Shown piece after piece: positions 50,942 through 60,964 of a DNA stretch of 64,000 bases; the stretch's first letter is position 1, and each line of letters begins with the position of its first letter. The position numbers and the translations under genes were made by a program. Source of the stretch: Viridibacterium sp035456105 (lineage in GTDB: Bacteria; Pseudomonadota; Gammaproteobacteria; Burkholderiales; Rhodocyclaceae); NCBI GenBank assembly GCA_035456105.1, contig DATIDV010000051.1, positions 116,230 through 180,229 on the forward strand, written 5' to 3'. The notes under the pieces are model-generated. The model had not been told where the DNA came from. It searched no databases and was given only the letters and a program-made list of their open reading frames with translations.

Positions 50942-52399
50942 CTACGTAGCCTTGACAAGCCCCCGATAGAGATCCAGATAAGACTTCGCCACCACGTCCC
51001 AAGAAAACTCCTGCTGCATAGCGCGCAGCATCATCTGCTTCCAGTGCGTAGGCTGCTTCTGATACAGGGTCATGGCACGGTCAAGCGCGTGCTCCAGCGC
51101 CGCTCCGGTTGCGGCATCGAACATGAAACCCGTTGCCTTGTCAGCAGCGAGCGCCGCATCGCTTGCATCGGCTACGGTGTCGACGAGACCGCCGACATGC
51201 CGCACTACCGGCAGCGTGCCGTAACGCAGGGCGTAAAGCTGGGTCAGGCCGCAGGGTTCGAAACGTGATGGCACGAGCAAGGCATCTGCACCAGCGATGA
51301 TGCGATGCGCGAGGGCTTCGTCATAGGCGATCTTCACGGCCACCTGACGCGGGAACTGGATCGCCGCCACACGGAAAGCTTCTTCCAGCGCGGGCTCGCC
51401 GTTGCCTTGCAGGACGAGCTGCCCGCCTCGCCTGAGCACGGAAGGTAGTGCAGCGAGCACGAGGTCGAGGCCTTTCTGCGAAGTCAGGCGGCTGACCACA
51501 CCGAACAGCGGCGCGTCGGCGCGTACTTCCAGTTTCATCTCCTCTTGCAGGGCTTTCTTGCACAGCGCCTTGCCGTCCAGTTCCTCCATGCTGTAACAGC
51601 GTGCGAGCCCCAGATCCTTTTCCGGATTCCACACCACGCCATCAACGCCATTGAGAATCCCCGACACGTCCTTGCCTCGACCGCGAATGACGCCCTCAAG
51701 GCCGCAACCGAATTCCGGCGTGGCGATCTCCGTCGCGTAAGTCGGGCTAACGGTGGTGACGCGATCGGCAAACTTGAGTCCGGCCTTCATGAATGACAAC
51801 TGGCTGTGGAACTCCAGCGCCTGTGGCGCCATGAAACGCGATGGCAGGCCAAGCAGGTGAAAGTCGGTTTGCGGGAAGATGCCCTGGAAGGCCAGGTTGT
51901 GAACGGTAAACACCGAGGCCGCCGTGGTCGGTGGATGGTTGGCCATGTAGGCGCAGGCCATGGCGGCGTGCCAGTCATGCGCATGCACCACATCCGGCGT
52001 CCACGTCGTATCCAGCTCGCCCGCCGCAATGTGCGCCGCGATCCAGCCAAGCAGGCCGAAACGCTGCAGATTGTCGGCCCATTCGGTGCCATCGCTCGCC
52101 TGGTACGGGCTGCCGCCGCGGCGATAGAGATACGGTGCGTCGATCACATAGACTGGCACATGACTGTAGGGCAACTGCGCGCGGCGCAGCGTAATGCGCC
52201 CTGCGCCGAACGCGGCGCCAATGTCACAGACTTTCTTCGACGACAACACCGCGTCCGCGATCGCTGGCAAGCCCGGCAACAACAGGCGCACGTCGGCGCC
52301 TTGTGCAATCAGAGCCTGCGGCAATGCGCCAACAACGTCCGCGAGTCCACCGGTCTTCACTAGCGGGAAGACCTCCGCTGCTACATGCAGAACCTTCAT
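50942..52399 (-). CDS. glgA: GlgA: glycogen synthase (ADP-glucose)
   Basis: GT5 enzyme that extends alpha-1,4-glucan from ADP-glucose. The donor-binding K15-T-G-G-L sits at the N terminus (F-P-L-V-K-T-G-G-L-A-D-V). The C-terminal half has G-V-V-S-R-L-T-S-Q-K-G-L-D and L-V-P-S-R-F-E-P-C-G-L-T-Q-L-Y, which includes the E-x7-E-type acid region. The length of 485 aa is typical. It follows glgC by 10 bases on the same strand, so the two form an operon. Confidence 0.96.
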   Translation of the reverse strand: MKVLHVAAEVFPLVKTGGLADVVGALPQALIAQGADVRLLLPGLPAIADAVLSSKKVCDIGAAFGAGRITLRRAQLPYSHVPVYVIDAPYLYRRGGSPYQASDGTEWADNLQRFGLLGWIAAHIAAGELDTTWTPDVVHAHDWHAAMACAYMANHPPTTAASVFTVHNLAFQGIFPQTDFHLLGLPSRFMAPQALEFHSQLSFMKAGLKFADRVTTVSPTYATEIATPEFGCGLEGVIRGRGKDVSGILNGVDGVVWNPEKDLGLARCYSMEELDGKALCKKALQEEMKLEVRADAPLFGVVSRLTSQKGLDLVLAALPSVLRRGGQLVLQGNGEPALEEAFRVAAIQFPRQVAVKIAYDEALAHRIIAGADALLVPSRFEPCGLTQLYALRYGTLPVVRHVGGLVDTVADASDAALAADKATGFMFDAATGAALEHALDRAMTLYQKQPTHWKQMMLRAMQQEFSWDVVAKSYLDLYRGLVKAT

Positions 52400-52409
52400 T
52401 ACAGCCCCT

Positions 52410-53684
52410 TCACGACTGCAATGCTTTGAGCATGTCGCGCGTCACGAGCGTGATGCCGCTCTCGGTGCGATAGAAACGTTTGGCGTCGAGCTCGGCATCC
52501 TCGCCGATGACCATGCCGTCGGGAATCACGCAGTCACGGTCGATTACCGCGCGCGTCACGCGCGCGCTACGTCCGATCTGCACGCTGGGCAGGAGCACCG
52601 ACCAGCTCACGACGGCATGCGAATGCACGCGCACGCTGTTGAAGAGCAGCGAGCGTACAACCTCGCCGGAAACGATGCAGCCGCCCGACACGAGCGACTC
52701 GACCGCCATGCCGCGACGGCCCGGCTCGTTGTGCACGAACTTGGCGGGCGGCAGCTGCGCCTGGTAACTCCAGATCGGCCAGCGCGTGTCATACATATTG
52801 AGTTGTGGCTCGGTGGCGGTCAGGTCGATGTTGGCATCCCAGTAGGCATCGATGGTTCCGACATCGCGCCAGTAAGGCTGTTCGCCCGAGCGATTTCGCA
52901 CGCAGCTGAGCGAGAACGGATGGGCCGCAGCAACGCCGTTTTTCACCGCACGGGGAATGATGTCCTTGCCGAAGTCGTGACTGGAGGTCGGGTCGGCCAT
53001 ATCGCGCTCCAGCTCCTTGTAGAGGTAGCGTGCGTTGAACACGTAGATGCCCATGCTGGCCAGGGACATATCGGGGTTGTCCGGCATCGGTGGCGGGTCC
53101 GCTGGCTTCTCGACGAACTCGGTGATGTAGCTGTTCTCGTCCACCGCCATGACGCCGAAGGCCGTGGCTTCAGCACGTGGCACGGCAATGCAGCCGACAG
53201 TGCACTCGCGCCCCTTGGCGACATGGTCAGCAATCATCAGCGCGTAGTTCTGCTTGTAGATATGGTCGCCCGCCAGCACCAGAACGTAGTCGCCGCGGTA
53301 GCCTGCGACAATGTCCTGGTTCTGATAAACGGCGTCGGCCGTGCCGCTGTACCAGCGCTCATCATCGGTCCGTTGCTGTGCCGGCAGCAGGTCGATGAAC
53401 TCGTTCATCTCCGGCTTGAGAAAGGCCCAGCCGCGCTGCAGGTGACGCAACAGGCTGTGCGACTTGTACTGCGTGATGACGCCGATGCGGCGAATGCCCG
53501 AATTGAGGCAATTGGATAAGGCGAAGTCGACGATGCGGAATTTGCCACCGAAATACACCGCAGGCTTGGCGCGGCGATCGGTCAGGTTCTTCAGGCGACT
53601 GCCGCGCCCACCGGCGAGTACCAGTGCAACCGTGCGTTTCGGAAGATCCAGGCTCTGGGCCAGATCATTGTGGGCGGCCATCAT
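52410..53684 (-). CDS. glgC: GlgC: glucose-1-phosphate adenylyltransferase
   Basis: Makes ADP-glucose, the committed step of glycogen synthesis. The nucleotide-binding loop L-V-L-A-G-G-R-G-S-R-L-K-N-L-T is at about 22-34. Y-F-G-G-K-F-R-I-V-D-F-A-L-S-N and V-L-A-G-D-H-I-Y are further ADP-glucose pyrophosphorylase signatures, and a C-terminal left-handed helix region follows. The length of 424 aa is typical. A GAGGA ribosome site precedes the ATG at 53684. It is divergent from glgP. Confidence 0.96.
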   Translation of the reverse strand: MMAAHNDLAQSLDLPKRTVALVLAGGRGSRLKNLTDRRAKPAVYFGGKFRIVDFALSNCLNSGIRRIGVITQYKSHSLLRHLQRGWAFLKPEMNEFIDLLPAQQRTDDERWYSGTADAVYQNQDIVAGYRGDYVLVLAGDHIYKQNYALMIADHVAKGRECTVGCIAVPRAEATAFGVMAVDENSYITEFVEKPADPPPMPDNPDMSLASMGIYVFNARYLYKELERDMADPTSSHDFGKDIIPRAVKNGVAAAHPFSLSCVRNRSGEQPYWRDVGTIDAYWDANIDLTATEPQLNMYDTRWPIWSYQAQLPPAKFVHNEPGRRGMAVESLVSGGCIVSGEVVRSLLFNSVRVHSHAVVSWSVLLPSVQIGRSARVTRAVIDRDCVIPDGMVIGEDAELDAKRFYRTESGITLVTRDMLKALQS

Positions 53685-54030
53685 GTGTTTTCCTCGTGAT
53701 CGTAAGTAGGCTGAATGGGCTGTTCAGGCACCACTTTGAGCACTTAGTGTGCCAGCCTGAGCTAAAGAGGTGCGCGCGCGAACGGTGCAAGTAAACCTGA
53801 TGGCTCCACTTTGGTGAAGCCTTGGCAGATATGCAACTTGAGACGAACCTATACCAACTAAGGCCCGCAAATTGCATGGCAGAAGTCTATTGCTGTACGG
53901 GCGCTGGAGCAACGCCGGGTTTTGCCTAGGTCAAGGCCAGACTTGATTCGCTACACTGATACAAGCTCTTTGCACCCTTGGATCCATTGCAGCAAGACGC
54001 ACCCCAGAGATATCAACAAAGGAGACTCAG
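53685..54030. other. Divergent glgC/glgP intergenic region
   Basis: This 346-bp region must hold the promoters for both glg units. I see a short CTGAA/TTCAG hairpin next to glgC but no near-consensus sigma70 pair and no gene. The glgP ribosome site GGAG is at 54021-54024. Confidence 0.6.
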
Positions 54031-56460
54031 GTGAGCCCGAACACTTCTGCAGAAATTACCAGCCTGCGTTCCGCGATTGACGAACAACTGTTGAAAACCG
54101 TCGGCGTTTCCATCAAGGACGCCACCCAGACAGATCTCATGAAGGCCGTGGCCGAGGTGGCCCGCGCGCAGCTCTCGCAACGCTGGGTAGACACCCAGTC
54201 GAACGACCGCGACAGCAAGGCACGACGCGTGTATTACCTGTCGATGGAGTTCCTCATCGGGCGCACCATGTCGAATGCGCTGGCGGCCCTTAACCTCACA
54301 GACGCGGCAGCACAGGGCGTCACAGAACATTCACACACGCTGGAGGAAATCACCGCGCGCGAGCCCGACGCGGCCCTCGGCAATGGCGGCCTCGGGCGCC
54401 TTGCAGCGTGCTTCCTCGACTCCATGGCAACGCTGGGCCTGCCATCGTTCGGCTACGGCATCCGCTACGAATATGGCATGTTCGCGCAGGACATCGTGCG
54501 TGGCACGCAGATCGAATATCCCGACCCATGGCTGGCCGATGGCACGCCTTGGGAGTTCCCGCGCGCCGACATCAGCTTCCCCGTCTGTTTCGGCGGCTGG
54601 GTCGAGCACCTGGGCGACAAGGCGGTGTGGCGCCACAATGCGGAAGTGGTCGCCAAGGCCTATGACATGGTGATTCCCGGACATGCCACCAAAAAGGTCA
54701 GCACGCTGCGCCTGTGGAAGGCCGTGGCACCTGCTCACCTTGATCTGCACGCATTCAACACCGGCGACTATGGCCGTGCCGCGCAGGTCAAGAACGAATA
54801 CGAAAACATTTCCTGGGTGCTGTACCCGAACGACAGTACGCCAGCGGGGCGTGAGCTACGCCTGCGGCAGGAATACTTCTTCGTTGCAGCTTCGGTGCAA
54901 GACATTCTGCAACGCCACATTCTGGAGCATGGCACGCTCAAAAACCTGTCGGACAAGGTTGCCATGCACCTTAATGACACACACCCCGCCATCTCGGTGG
55001 CGGAGTTGATGCGTGTGCTCTGCGACGAGCACAGCATGCCCTGGGCCGAAGCATGGACCCTGTGCAAGAAAACCTTCTCGTACACCAATCACACCTTGAT
55101 GCCGGAAGCGCTGGAAACCTGGCCTGTGGCACTGATGCAGCACGTGTTGCCACGTCACCTCGAGATCATCTTCCGCATCAATGCCGAGTTCCTGGAGATG
55201 GCAGCGAAGTTCCGCCCGGGTGACAACGGTTTCCTGTCGCGCCTCTCTCTCATCGACGAGAGCGGCGAGCGCCGCGTGCGCATGGCCAACCTGTCCATTG
55301 TGGGCAGCCACAAGGTCAACGGCGTCTCGGCCCTTCACTCCGATCTGCTGGTGCAGACCATCTTCTCGGACTTCGCTGCCCTGTGGCCAGACCGCTTTAC
55401 CAATATGACCAATGGCGTGACGCCGCGCCGCTGGCTGTCGCAAGCCAACCCAGGCCTGGCTGCCCTGCTCGACAAGAACATCGGCACGAAATGGCGCACA
55501 AAACTCGACGACCTCAAGCAGATCGAAGCGCAGCTGGACAACAGCGTTTTCCGCGATGAGTTCATGTCGATCAAGCGTGCCAACAAAGCGCGCCTGGCCG
55601 CCTACATTCTCGAAACCACCGGCGTAAAGGTCAGCCCTGACAGCCTCTTCGACGTGCAGGTCAAGCGCATTCACGAGTACAAACGCCAGCTGCTCAATGT
55701 GCTGCACGTGATCACGCGTTACCAGGACATCATCGCCGACCCGAATGCCGACTGGGTACCACGTGTGACCCTCTTCGCCGGCAAGGCGGCATCGAGCTAC
55801 GTCTCGGCAAAATCCATCATCCGCCTGATCCACGACGTCGGCTCGGTCATCAACAACGACCCGCGCGTCGGCGATAAACTCAAGCTGGTCTTCATCCCCA
55901 ACTACGGCGTCTCGGTGGCCGAGATCATCATGCCCGGCGCGGACCTGTCGGAGCAGATTTCCACTGCGGGGACGGAAGCCTCGGGCACCGGCAATATGAA
56001 GTTGGCCTTGAATGGCGCGCTGACGATAGGCACGGACGACGGCGCCAATATCGAAATTCGCGAGAACGTCGGCGATGACAACATCTTCATCTTCGGGCTG
56101 CGCACGCCTGAAGTTCAGGCCCTCAAACGCGGTGGCTACCAGCCGATGCGCCATTACGAAAGCAATCTGAGCCTGAAGGCGGTGCTCGACGCCATTTCGG
56201 GCGGCCAGTTCTCTCCTGATGATCCGGGCCGTTACCGCGGTCTGGTCGACTCCTTGCTGTGGGGCGGTGACCACTACATGCTGCTGGCCGACTACGAGTC
56301 CTATGTCACCACGCAGATGAAAGTGGACGAACTGTATAGCCAGCCCGCGGAGTGGGCCAAACGCTCCATCATCAATGTGGCGAACATGGGCGCGTTCTCC
56401 TCCGACCGCACGATCGCAGCGTATGCGAAAGAGATATGGGGAGTTCCTGTCGCACCTTGA
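54031..56460 (+). CDS. glgP: GlgP: glycogen/maltodextrin phosphorylase
   Basis: Releases glucose-1-phosphate from glycogen using a PLP cofactor. The GTG start at 54031 follows GGAG by 6 bases. Landmarks are Y-Y-L-S-M-E-F-L-I-G-R, N-G-G-L-G-R-L-A-A-C-F-L-D-S-M-A-T-L, Y-T-N-H-T-L-M-P-E-A-L-E, and the PLP-lysine region G-T-G-N-M-K-L-A-L-N-G-A-L-T-I-G. The length of 809 aa is typical of bacterial GlgP. It heads glgP-glgB-glgX-malQ, a co-directional set joining breakdown and branching enzymes. Confidence 0.97.
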   Translation: MSPNTSAEITSLRSAIDEQLLKTVGVSIKDATQTDLMKAVAEVARAQLSQRWVDTQSNDRDSKARRVYYLSMEFLIGRTMSNALAALNLTDAAAQGVTEHSHTLEEITAREPDAALGNGGLGRLAACFLDSMATLGLPSFGYGIRYEYGMFAQDIVRGTQIEYPDPWLADGTPWEFPRADISFPVCFGGWVEHLGDKAVWRHNAEVVAKAYDMVIPGHATKKVSTLRLWKAVAPAHLDLHAFNTGDYGRAAQVKNEYENISWVLYPNDSTPAGRELRLRQEYFFVAASVQDILQRHILEHGTLKNLSDKVAMHLNDTHPAISVAELMRVLCDEHSMPWAEAWTLCKKTFSYTNHTLMPEALETWPVALMQHVLPRHLEIIFRINAEFLEMAAKFRPGDNGFLSRLSLIDESGERRVRMANLSIVGSHKVNGVSALHSDLLVQTIFSDFAALWPDRFTNMTNGVTPRRWLSQANPGLAALLDKNIGTKWRTKLDDLKQIEAQLDNSVFRDEFMSIKRANKARLAAYILETTGVKVSPDSLFDVQVKRIHEYKRQLLNVLHVITRYQDIIADPNADWVPRVTLFAGKAASSYVSAKSIIRLIHDVGSVINNDPRVGDKLKLVFIPNYGVSVAEIIMPGADLSEQISTAGTEASGTGNMKLALNGALTIGTDDGANIEIRENVGDDNIFIFGLRTPEVQALKRGGYQPMRHYESNLSLKAVLDAISGGQFSPDDPGRYRGLVDSLLWGGDHYMLLADYESYVTTQMKVDELYSQPAEWAKRSIINVANMGAFSSDRTIAAYAKEIWGVPVAP

Positions 56461-56484
56461 TTTGAAATGGGTCCAGGCAAGCAG

Positions 56485-56545
56485 CCCTCTTCCCCCCCTC
56501 TCTCGGGCTTGCACGAGAGGATGGCCCGCAAGGTCGGGAGAGGGA
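56485..56545. repeat. Hairpin-forming spacer between glgP and glgB
   Basis: CCCTCTTCCC (56485-56494) pairs imperfectly with GGGAGAGGG (56537-56545). An inner hairpin CCTCTC/GAGAGG lies at about 56498-56520. It resembles common CT/GA-rich intergenic repeats and may modulate glgP versus glgB expression. Confidence 0.5.
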
Positions 56546-56577
56546 GCGGTTCAACAATAACCACGCAGTCCCATACC

Positions 56578-58812
56578 ATGAGCAAGCTGAATGACTTGAT
56601 GAATGACTTGAGTGAGGCACCTGGGTTACCTTGCGGCATGCTCTCCAAAAACGATCTCGAACTCATTCTCGGGGCGCGCCACAACGACCCCTTCGCCGTT
56701 CTCGGCATGCATGCGGCAGAAGACGGCGTCCTGTGGGTACGCGCCTTTCTGCCGGGCGCTACCGCGGTGGAAGTCATCAGCACCGCCAGCGGCCGCCTGC
56801 GCGGTGAGCTGAGCCTGCGGCGGGACGGCTTCTTCGAGGGGCCGCTCAAGGCTACTGCGCGCTTCCCCTACCGCCTGCGCGTGACCTGGGAGAGCGGCGA
56901 GCAGGCGCTCATCGACGACCCCTATCGCTTCCCGCCAATTCTCGGCGAGACCGACGTCTGGCTGCTCGGCGAAGGCTCGCATCTGCGCCCTTACGAAATC
57001 CTCGGCGCCCGTCAGCGCGAGCTCGAAGGGGTGGTCGGCACGAGCTTCGCCGTGTGGGCGCCGAACGCCTCGCGCGTCGCCATCGTCGGCGATTTCAATT
57101 TCTGGGATAACCGCCGCCACGCCATGCGTTTGCGGCGCGAATGCGGCGTGTGGGAAATCTTCCTGCCCGCCGTGCTCGAAGGTGCCTGCTACAAGTTCGA
57201 GATTCGTACCTCGAACGGCTACATCCTGCCGCTCAAGGCCGACCCGTATGCGCTGCAGTCGGAACTGCGCCCGTCGACGGCCAGCGTGGTCAGCCATCTG
57301 CCGGAACGAGTGCCGCACTCACCCGAACGCCAGCGCGCCAACGGGCTCGATCAGCCGATCAGCATCTACGAGGTGCACCTGGGTTCGTGGCGCCGCAAGA
57401 ACGAGGGCCGCGACTGGCTCGACTGGGATGAACTCGCCGACAGCCTTGTGCCCTATGCCCAGGACATGGGCTTCACGCATCTGGAGTTGATGCCGGTCAG
57501 CGAGCATCCCTTCGACGGATCATGGGGCTACCAGAGCATCGGCCTGTATTCGCCAACGGCACGGTTTGGCGACCCACGCGGCTTCACGCGTTTCGTCGAG
57601 CGCTGCCACGCCGCAGGCATCGGCCTGTTGCTCGACTGGGTGCCCGCGCACTTCCCCAGCGATGCTCACGGTCTGGCGAATTTTGACGGCACGCATCTCT
57701 ACGAATACGCCGATCCGCGGGAAGGCTTCCATCAGGACTGGAACACGCTGATCTACAACTTCAGCCGCACCGAAGTGCGCAACTTCCTCGTTGCCAACGC
57801 GCTGTACTGGCTGGAGCGCTACAACATCGATGGCCTGCGCGTCGATGCGGTCGCCTCCATGCTCTATCGCGATTACAGCCGCAAGGAAGGCGAGTGGGTT
57901 CCGAATGCCTTTGGTGGCCGCGAAAATCTGGAGGCGATTGCCTTCCTCAAGCGTATGAACGAAGTCATCGGTGGCGAGCGCCCGCAGGCCATCACGCTGG
58001 CCGAAGAATCGACCTCCTATCCCGGCGTGTCGCGTCCGACCTATTCCGGTGGCCTCGGCTTCCACTTCAAGTGGAACATGGGGTGGATGCACGACACCCT
58101 GCAGTACATGGCGCGCGACCCGGTCCACCGCAAGCATCACCACAACGACATGACTTTCGGGCTGGTGTACGCCTTCACCGAAAACTTCGTGCTGCCGCTG
58201 TCGCATGACGAAGTCGTGCACGGCAAGGGCTCCCTGCTCCACAAGATGCCGGGCGATCGCTGGCAGAAGTTTGCCAACTTGCGCGCCTACTACGGCTTCA
58301 TGTTCGGCCACCCCGGCAAGAAGCTGTTGTTCATGGGGTGCGAGTTCGCGCAGAGCAAGGAGTGGAATCACGACCAGAGCCTGGACTGGCATCTGCTCCA
58401 ATATCCGGAGCATCAGGGCATGCAGCGTCTCGTACGCGACCTGAACCGTCTCTATCGCGACATGCCGGCGTTGTATGAACGTGACTTCGAGCCCGGTGGC
58501 TTCGAATGGGTGGATCACAGCGATGCCGACAATTCAGTCATCAGCTTCATCCGCCACGGCAAGAACGGCCAGATGATGCTGATCATCTGCAACTTCACGC
58601 CGGCCCCACGCGAGAACTACCGCGTCGGCGTGCCGCGCGCGGGCGTCTATGCCGAACGCCTCAACACCGACTCGACCTACTACGCCGGCAGCAATATCGG
58701 CACGCCTTACGGCCATGCCAACAGCCAGGATATTCCCTGGCACGACAAGCCGCATTCGCTGCTGCTGACCGTGCCGCCGCTGGCAACACTGATGTTCGAA
58801 TGGAAAGCCTGA
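56578..58812 (+). CDS. glgB: GlgB: 1,4-alpha-glucan branching enzyme
   Basis: GH13 enzyme that adds alpha-1,6 branches. An N-terminal CBM48 domain (D-P-F-A-V-L-G-M-H, then F-A-V-W-A-P-N-A) precedes the barrel. The catalytic pair is D423 (L-R-V-D-A-V-A-S-M-L-Y) and E476 (L-A-E-E-S-T-S-Y-P-G), with the same 53-residue spacing as E. coli D405/E458. The ATG at 56578 gives 744 aa; ATGs at 56599 and 56638 are other options, and the upstream extension runs through the hairpin spacer. The stop shares a base with the glgX ATG (TGATG). Confidence 0.95.
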   Translation: MSKLNDLMNDLSEAPGLPCGMLSKNDLELILGARHNDPFAVLGMHAAEDGVLWVRAFLPGATAVEVISTASGRLRGELSLRRDGFFEGPLKATARFPYRLRVTWESGEQALIDDPYRFPPILGETDVWLLGEGSHLRPYEILGARQRELEGVVGTSFAVWAPNASRVAIVGDFNFWDNRRHAMRLRRECGVWEIFLPAVLEGACYKFEIRTSNGYILPLKADPYALQSELRPSTASVVSHLPERVPHSPERQRANGLDQPISIYEVHLGSWRRKNEGRDWLDWDELADSLVPYAQDMGFTHLELMPVSEHPFDGSWGYQSIGLYSPTARFGDPRGFTRFVERCHAAGIGLLLDWVPAHFPSDAHGLANFDGTHLYEYADPREGFHQDWNTLIYNFSRTEVRNFLVANALYWLERYNIDGLRVDAVASMLYRDYSRKEGEWVPNAFGGRENLEAIAFLKRMNEVIGGERPQAITLAEESTSYPGVSRPTYSGGLGFHFKWNMGWMHDTLQYMARDPVHRKHHHNDMTFGLVYAFTENFVLPLSHDEVVHGKGSLLHKMPGDRWQKFANLRAYYGFMFGHPGKKLLFMGCEFAQSKEWNHDQSLDWHLLQYPEHQGMQRLVRDLNRLYRDMPALYERDFEPGGFEWVDHSDADNSVISFIRHGKNGQMMLIICNFTPAPRENYRVGVPRAGVYAERLNTDSTYYAGSNIGTPYGHANSQDIPWHDKPHSLLLTVPPLATLMFEWKA

Positions 58813-60932
58813 TGAAGCCGCTGTCTGCATCGCTTCACGATCACGAAGAAGGCGCCCTATCCGCTCTGCAGGCAGGCCGCCCTTGGCCCATGGGCGCCAC
58901 TTGGGATGGTGACGGGGTGAATTTCGCCGTGTTCTCGGCGCACGCAGAAGGCATCGAGCTGTGCATTTTCGACGCGCAAGGCAAGGAAGAGCTGCACCGC
59001 TTCCCACTGCCGGCATGCACTCAGGATGTGTGGCACGGCTACCTGCCGGGCGCTACGCCGGGCCTCATCTACGGTTTGCGTGCGCAAGGCGCATGGCGCG
59101 TCGAAGATGGCCAGCGTTTCAACCCGAACAAGCTGTTGCTCGACCCGTATGCACGCGACATCGTCGGCGAGTTCAGCTGGAGCGACGAGCATTTCGGCGG
59201 CGAGCGCGAAAACCTGCACGTCATGGATACGCGCGACAACGCCGCCACTGCACTCAAGGCTTGTGTCGTCGCTGACCATTTCGACTGGGGTGACGACCGC
59301 CCGCCACATATCCCGCTGGCCGACAGCGTGATCTACGAGCTGCACGTCAAAGGCTTCTCGCGCCTCAACACGCAAATGCCTGAAGCAATCCGCGGCACGT
59401 TCGCAGGCCTCGGCCACGAGGCCTCCATTGCGCATCTGACGCGTCTCGGCGTCAACGCGGTGAGCCTGTTGCCGGTGCACTACCACGTCGACGAAGAACG
59501 TTTGACGAAAATGGGGCTTAGCAACTACTGGGGCTACAACACGCTCGGCTTCTTCGCCGTTAACCCGCGCCTGGCCTCGAACAGGGGAGAGCAATCCGCG
59601 CGTGACGAGTTCCGCAGCATGGTGAAGGCCCTGCATGCCGCAGGCATCGAGGTGTTCCTCGACGTGGTGTACAACCACACCGCCGAGTCCGACGATGCCG
59701 GGCCGACGCTGAGTTTTCGCGGGCTCGACAATATCAGCTACTACCGCCTGCGCGCCGACTCGCATGCGCAATACGAGAACCACACCGGCACCGGCAACAC
59801 GCTGGACATGTACCGGCCCAAGGTGCGGCAACTGGTGCTTGACAGCCTGCGCTACTGGGTCGAAGAAATGCACGTCGACGGCTTCCGCTTCGACCTCGCG
59901 CCCGTCATGGGACGCGGCGTCAGGGACTTTGACCGTGACGGCCCGTTCTTCACCGCCATCGCGCAAGACCCGGTGCTGTCGCGCGTCAGGATGATTGCCG
60001 AACCGTGGGATATCGGCCCGGGCGGCTATCAGGTCGGCAACTTCCCGCGCGGCTGGCTGGAGTGGAACGACCACTTCCGCGATGCCTCGCGCAGCTTCTG
60101 GCTCAACGCGGGCAGCACGCGCGGCGATCTGGCGCTGCGCCTGTGCGGCTCGTCTGACCTGTTCCACTCGCGCCGCCGTGAACCCGTCGAGTCGGTGAAC
60201 TACGTCGTATCACACGACGGCTTCACGCTGCGTGATCTGGTCAGCTACAACGAGCGCCACAACCAGGCCAACGGCGAGAACAACCGCGACGGCCATGGCC
60301 ACAACATGAGCTTCAATTGCGGCGCCGAAGGCCCGAGTGATGACCCGGCCGTATTGACCCTGCGCGGCAAATTCCAGCGTGCCTTGCTCGCCACGACCCT
60401 GCTCGCCCAGGGCACGCCGATGCTTGCAGCCGGTGACGAACTGGGTCACACGCAGAACGGCAACAACAACCCCTATTGCCAGGACAACGAGATCACCTGG
60501 ATCGACTGGTCCAAGGCCGACCAGGACCTCATCCACTATAGCGCCAGCCTGATCGCGCTGCGTCGCCAGACCCTGCCTTTCGGCAACCACTGGTACAGCG
60601 GACTCTCCGACCCGCTCGGCCTGCACGACCTGACCTGGCTGCACGCCGACGGCAGCCTGCTGCAGGGCACGGCCTGGCGCGACCCCGACTCGCGCGTCTT
60701 CGGCTGCCTCATCGGCCAGCCCGGCAAAGCCAGTGCGCCATTACTGCTGCTCGTGAATGGCGACAGCATCGATCACTCGTTCATGTTGCCGGCCGGCGTG
60801 TGGCAAGCGCTGATCGATACGGATCATCCACGGGGCTACGCCCGTTTCCACGGGCAAGGTGAAATACGTTACCCCTTGCGTTCCCACAGCCTGGTGATAC
60901 TCACGGCAGCGGGCAATGTGATCAAGTTGTAG
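58812..60932 (+). CDS. glgX: GlgX: glycogen debranching enzyme
   Basis: Isoamylase-type GH13 enzyme that cleaves alpha-1,6 branches of limit dextrins. The ATG at 58812 overlaps the glgB stop by one base. The CBM48 start P-M-G-A-T-W-D-G-D-G-V-N-F-A-V-F is diagnostic. The likely catalytic residues are D361 (G-F-R-F-D-L-A) and E397 (I-A-E-P-W-D-I-G-P-G-G-Y). V-V-Y-N-H-T-A-E is conserved. The length of 706 aa is typical. Confidence 0.95.
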   Translation: MKPLSASLHDHEEGALSALQAGRPWPMGATWDGDGVNFAVFSAHAEGIELCIFDAQGKEELHRFPLPACTQDVWHGYLPGATPGLIYGLRAQGAWRVEDGQRFNPNKLLLDPYARDIVGEFSWSDEHFGGERENLHVMDTRDNAATALKACVVADHFDWGDDRPPHIPLADSVIYELHVKGFSRLNTQMPEAIRGTFAGLGHEASIAHLTRLGVNAVSLLPVHYHVDEERLTKMGLSNYWGYNTLGFFAVNPRLASNRGEQSARDEFRSMVKALHAAGIEVFLDVVYNHTAESDDAGPTLSFRGLDNISYYRLRADSHAQYENHTGTGNTLDMYRPKVRQLVLDSLRYWVEEMHVDGFRFDLAPVMGRGVRDFDRDGPFFTAIAQDPVLSRVRMIAEPWDIGPGGYQVGNFPRGWLEWNDHFRDASRSFWLNAGSTRGDLALRLCGSSDLFHSRRREPVESVNYVVSHDGFTLRDLVSYNERHNQANGENNRDGHGHNMSFNCGAEGPSDDPAVLTLRGKFQRALLATTLLAQGTPMLAAGDELGHTQNGNNNPYCQDNEITWIDWSKADQDLIHYSASLIALRRQTLPFGNHWYSGLSDPLGLHDLTWLHADGSLLQGTAWRDPDSRVFGCLIGQPGKASAPLLLLVNGDSIDHSFMLPAGVWQALIDTDHPRGYARFHGQGEIRYPLRSHSLVILTAAGNVIKL

Positions 60933-60964
60933 GCAAGAAGCCCCCTGAATCAACGGAGAAAGAA

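Noticed and set aside
54856..56514. 552-codon minus-strand open frame
   Set aside because: It is antisense to glgP, whose protein is unmistakable; long antisense frames are expected in GC-rich coding DNA.
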